Positions 62,701-64,000 of a stretch of DNA of 64,000 nucleotides are shown piece by piece. Source of the stretch: Bathymodiolus brooksi. Its lineage: Eukaryota; Mollusca; Bivalvia; Mytilida; Modiolidae. The notes beneath the pieces are model-generated. The model made no database searches and was not told the DNA's origin. It saw only the letters and a list, made by a program, of their open reading frames with translations. The first letter of the stretch is position 1. The number at the start of each line of letters is the position of its first letter. A program made the position numbers and the translations under genes. Location: positions 107,907,005 through 107,971,004 of the forward strand of contig OY804575.1 in assembly GCA_963680875.1 (NCBI GenBank). The letters are read 5' to 3'.

Positions 62701-63892
62701 GAAAAAATGTACTTGCTATCGCTGCAAAACAGGCAAGAAAACATCAACGCCTTTCTACCTTTTTCTAAAGTTAATACATATATCTTAGTACATATATTGC
62801 ATTTTGTTTCACAGAGAAAACCACCGAGCTGTCGCAAGTCACTTACAAACTTTATCACTTAAGTATTTGTCGAGTACACCTCGCTATGAACTAGAATCGA
62901 ACTCACAATTTTAGTGGTGGTAGAGTCAGATATTATAGGAAGATGTAAGTTCAACTACACCACCGATTTATTCCAACCTAACACGCAAGTTTGTTACTTT
63001 ATCCTGGCGACAGCTCTACGCTAATGTGGAAAGCAGAGATGGTCGCAAAACATTTCTCCTCAATACATCCAAAACAGTCGTAATGACCGGAAAATAATTG
63101 TGATAGGGAATTTCTGCTTTGCTCTAAGAAGATATGTTTTCTGTTTTCTTTTGGGTATTCGATCGCATGTCCTTTTGATTTACTAATTCGAAATGCCCCT
63201 TATGTATCATCAATCTCTTTTCTTCTCCTGTTCTCAGACATCTGTGCCTTTGGTCTAAGACATTCAATCTTTTTTCCCTAAGCATGTTATCTAAAGTAAC
63301 ATATCTAAAAAATAAACTGTAGTACGCAGTTTCAGCTGAACAAATTTCAGAAATTAAATATAAATAATTCGCTCGTAAACGGCAAATGGAGACAACATCC
63401 TAAAAATAGACCAATTAAACAAAACTCATTTTACATCTTGAATACTAATACATCAAGATATGCCTGCCTCGTCGCTGATTGGTCGGTTTTAAATATGACA
63501 TGACCACATAAGAGATATGACTAGATGCTAACACATGGCGAATTTGTTTTTAGATTGACTTCAGTATTCTTTGGAAGGAAAATATATTTATGACATCATA
63601 TTTTGTTAAAGAGTTACCTCCATATTCATGTTGTATGAGTGTGTCCAGTCGCTACCTTTAAGTACAGTTGTGCTAATGTTGCTATATGGAATATTTTTGT
63701 AACTGGTAACACTGTTTCCATTGATGTACCAATACACATCGTAAACATAGGTCGCATGCGGAATGTCATCAAAATTACATTTAAATACAGGTAATAAACT
63801 TGGTGTTGATTCGACGTTATGAATTGGATAAGCAGGTCCGTCTATCAGTACAGATTCAACTGTTGGAGATACCGTACTGTTTGGAAATGATG
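47696..63892 (-). CDS. VWDE-like gene copy C (E1-E13, no membrane exon)
   Basis: Thirteen - strand exons in the same order, lengths and phases as B: E1 63618-63892, E2 60536-60622, E3 58736-59119, E4 58077-58226, E5 57201-57413, E6 56144-56355, E7 55491-55887, E8 54990-55142, E9 54149-54335, E10 53365-53549, E11 52867-53069, E12 50359-50610, E13 47696-47717. The domain plan is as in B: VWD domain, RTKR linker, one EGF. All exons are open. Unlike B, E12 carries an intact RRKR basic site and E13 keeps a good donor (GTAAGG, phase 1). No transmembrane exon lies between E13 and the start of B. Introns are homologous to B, so this is a segmental duplication, not a retrocopy. The 5' end lies outside the window. 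Confidence 0.8.
47935..49761. mobile_element. C-only element with about 165-bp tandem core (pearl/Helentron-like)
   Basis: Homology between B and C is broken exactly here: B reads straight through at 32086/32087 (ATGTAAA-TAAACAC). The insert has a C-rich left end (GATACCCCCCCCGCTTGC) and a hairpin right end (ACCCCCAAACTTTGTTTGCGGGG). The core is about nine diverged units of about 165 bp. Bivalve pearl elements and the BIV160 / mussel mg1 satellites share this architecture; I infer relationship from layout and unit size. No ORF. Confidence 0.75.
48260..49710. repeat. Tandem repeat, unit about 165 bp, about nine copies
   Basis: Each unit holds TCATGCACATCTGCAGGT, GTACTACAACTGTGTAAAG, AATAAGCCGTTTAGGAGGAG, GCGCTTACAAGGTACA and TGAATTATCTCCCCTT. 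The phrase CATGCACATCTGCAG recurs at spacings of about 160-170 bp from 48461 on. Confidence 0.9.
50260..50358 (-). other. Copy C intron E12-E13, remainder
   Basis: Homologous to B except for a replaced segment near 50.25-50.32 kb (B has about 380 bp of unrelated sequence there). No exon seen from 49762 to 50358. Confidence 0.4.
50359..50610 (-). CDS. Copy C exon E12 with RRKR site
   Basis: 252 nt; [15 protein letters not shown] gives a full R-R-K-R convertase motif. Donor GTTTGT. Confidence 0.75.
51201..52829. mobile_element. C-only element with about 158-bp tandem core and AGCTCACCTG ends
   Basis: In B the flanks join directly at 33860 (CACATTTTAA-AAATTAAG). The left end has TATAGCTCACCTGGGC; the right end is the inverse, GGGTCAGGTGAGCTA. 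The core has about six units with GGGCAATAACTCCAAGATGG, TTTACTTCAAAATTGCAGGG, ATCTCTTATAGTTTTTGAAA and ACGAAAAGTATTAA. Non-coding. An abundant mussel family, as I recall it. Confidence 0.8.
51500..52530. repeat. Tandem repeat, unit about 158 bp, about six copies
   Basis: AACTCCAAGATGGGTAATC-type phrases recur at about 51665, 51980, 52140, 52300 and 52460 with one partial unit near 51820. Confidence 0.85.
52867..53069 (-). CDS. Copy C exon E11
   Basis: 203 nt starting VDIDDNLC. It has the same phase-2 donor problem as B, so the missing junction is a property of the gene model and not of one copy. Confidence 0.65.
53365..53549 (-). CDS. Copy C exon E10: EGF second half
   Basis: 185 nt; [13 protein letters not shown] (Tyr where B has His), otherwise the same protein as B. 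Confidence 0.85.
54149..54335 (-). CDS. Copy C exon E9: EGF first half
   Basis: 187 nt; [11 protein letters not shown], donor GTAAAC. Confidence 0.8.
54990..55142 (-). CDS. Copy C exon E8
   Basis: 153 nt, near-identical to B-E8. Confidence 0.8.
55491..55887 (-). CDS. Copy C exon E7: linker with RTKR site
   Basis: 397 nt. RTKRSVSSS conserved; several Ser/Thr/Ala changes from B elsewhere. Confidence 0.85.
56144..56355 (-). CDS. Copy C exon E6: VWD end
   Basis: 212 nt; [16 protein letters not shown] and [16 protein letters not shown] identical to B. Confidence 0.85.
56545..56935. repeat. Mussel interspersed repeat in copy C
   Basis: Ortholog of 37665-38040: GTGACACGTTCCTGGAATAA, ACCTGAGGGAGGGGGACC and CTAATAGTCCACCAAC. 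Confidence 0.7.
57201..57413 (-). CDS. Copy C exon E5: VWD middle
   Basis: 213 nt; the six cysteines of B-E5 are kept. Donor GTTGTA as in B. Confidence 0.75.
58077..58226 (-). CDS. Copy C exon E4: VWD start
   Basis: 150 nt with [20 protein letters not shown]. Donor GTATGT. Confidence 0.9.
58530..58622. repeat. Minisatellite, three units of about 34 bp
   Basis: AGTTTTCTTGCGCTGTCCTG repeats; counterpart of the four-unit array at 39690-39812. Confidence 0.8.
58736..59119 (-). CDS. Copy C exon E3
   Basis: 384 nt. About 16 residues differ from B-E3, 15 of them before residue 87. Cysteines are conserved. Confidence 0.85.
59424..60168 (-). repeat. Two near-identical tRNA-like SINE units in direct repeat
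   Basis: Units 59424-59700 and 59891-60168 differ at only a few positions. Each contains, on the - strand, a tRNA-like core (59489-59580 and 59956-60047): A box TAGTCGAGTGG, then GGCGCTGGACGTAAGGC, a long variable part and B box GGGTTCAAATCCC, most like a type II (Leu) tRNA. The acceptor stem does not pair well, so these are probably tRNA-derived repeats and not functional tRNAs. The whole block is absent from copy B (40577). Confidence 0.75.
60165..60196. repeat. (AT)n microsatellite
   Basis: Runs of AT with GATAGATA interruptions, at the end of the C-only SINE block. Confidence 0.85.
60536..60622 (-). CDS. Copy C exon E2
   Basis: 87 nt, same splice sites as [18 protein letters not shown]. 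Confidence 0.75.
60830..61125. other. C-only insertion of about 295 bp
   Basis: Starts near CTTACTTGCCCTCCTCTTT and ends near AGGAGAAATAATGTG; absent from B at about 41270. No recognised family. The short - strand frame inside has no homology I know. Confidence 0.45.
61210..61560 (+). repeat. Mussel interspersed repeat in copy C
   Basis: Ortholog of 41380-41720 with the same GAAACGCGTCTTACCCAC core. Confidence 0.65.
61728..61990 (-). repeat. tRNA-derived SINE copy in copy C
   Basis: The best-preserved reverse copy: ACCACTTTCAACAATATTTC, CGTGGCGGTCAGCTTTATTG, AACCACCGACCTGCCGCAAG, CACTGATTGCATAGATAG and a CACGACCACGACGGCC end. Confidence 0.85.
62045..62320 (+). repeat. Mussel repeats including an RT 3'-end block, copy C
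   Basis: Ortholog of 42560-42840; ends with TTTTTAGTATCTTCAAAATG. Confidence 0.5.
62405..62965 (-). repeat. Split SINE in copy C
   Basis: Ortholog of 42938-43520, with only a short TA run. SINE parts at 62420-62450 and 62815-62965. Confidence 0.55.
63618..63892 (-). CDS. Copy C exon E1
   Basis: 275 nt, acceptor TTTTAG, donor GTAACT. Equivalent of B-E1 with few changes (for example NVESTPS kept; I-to-A and V-to-A type changes in the middle). Confidence 0.8.
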
Positions 63893-64000
63893 CTAAAACA
63901 AATTGTATGTATTTTGATTATTAATACAGGTACAAGTTAGAACACACGATTCTCATGGATCAAGTAATCATCAGTCATTTTATAGTGATAGGTTTGACAT

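Overview
The window is eukaryotic genomic DNA, most likely from a marine mussel (Mytilidae). It is AT-rich and intron-rich. It is littered with bivalve-type repeats: a tRNA-derived SINE ending in a GAAATATTGTTGAAAG-type tail, a reverse-transcriptase retroelement whose 3' end reads YGISVSQMTTD, and elements with tandem cores of about 160 bp. The organism assignment rests on recognising these repeat families and is an inference. There are no operons or bacterial features. Coding exons were found by joining short reading frames at GT/AG sites and checking phase.

Layout. (1) 1-2405, + strand: the 3' part of a von Willebrand factor D/EGF (VWDE)-like copy, here copy A (exons E7 partial, E8, E9), running in from the left edge. 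(2) 3809-6332, - strand: a decayed fragment of the same gene (copy A'), tail-to-tail with A. (3) 6686-20123, - strand: a separate gene encoding a signal peptide, one LDL-receptor-type YWTD beta-propeller and a short Cys-bearing segment; six exons chain in perfect phase and the 3' end is not found. (4) 21.6-31.4 kb: two direct copies of a segment, each carrying one transmembrane exon of the VWDE-like gene (24212-24308 and 30850-30946); the second copy is interrupted by a 1.8-kb foldback element. (5) 31.8-45.6 kb, - strand: VWDE-like copy B (E1-E13). (6) 47.7-63.9 kb, - strand: VWDE-like copy C (E1-E13), a tandem duplicate of B that includes the introns.

Each VWDE-like module runs E1-E3 (N-terminal region), E4-E6 (VWD domain, from a DPHITTFDG start to a GLCG..DDF end), E7 (Cys-containing then Ser/Asp-rich linker with an RTKR site), E8, E9-E10 (one EGF domain split by an intron), E11-E12, and E13 (short stalk). 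The module enters and leaves in phase 1. A transmembrane exon that also enters in phase 1 follows B but not C. C could therefore encode a soluble product, or splice onward into B to give a multi-module membrane protein. No signal-peptide exon was found for B or C inside the window.

The B/C duplication works as a natural control. Several mobile elements sit in only one copy while the other keeps an empty site: a TTAA-flanked piggyBac-like element in B, and two elements with tandem cores of about 160 bp in C. Copies of one SINE lie at the edges of both the B/C duplication and the transmembrane-exon duplication, which suggests SINE-mediated recombination built this cluster.
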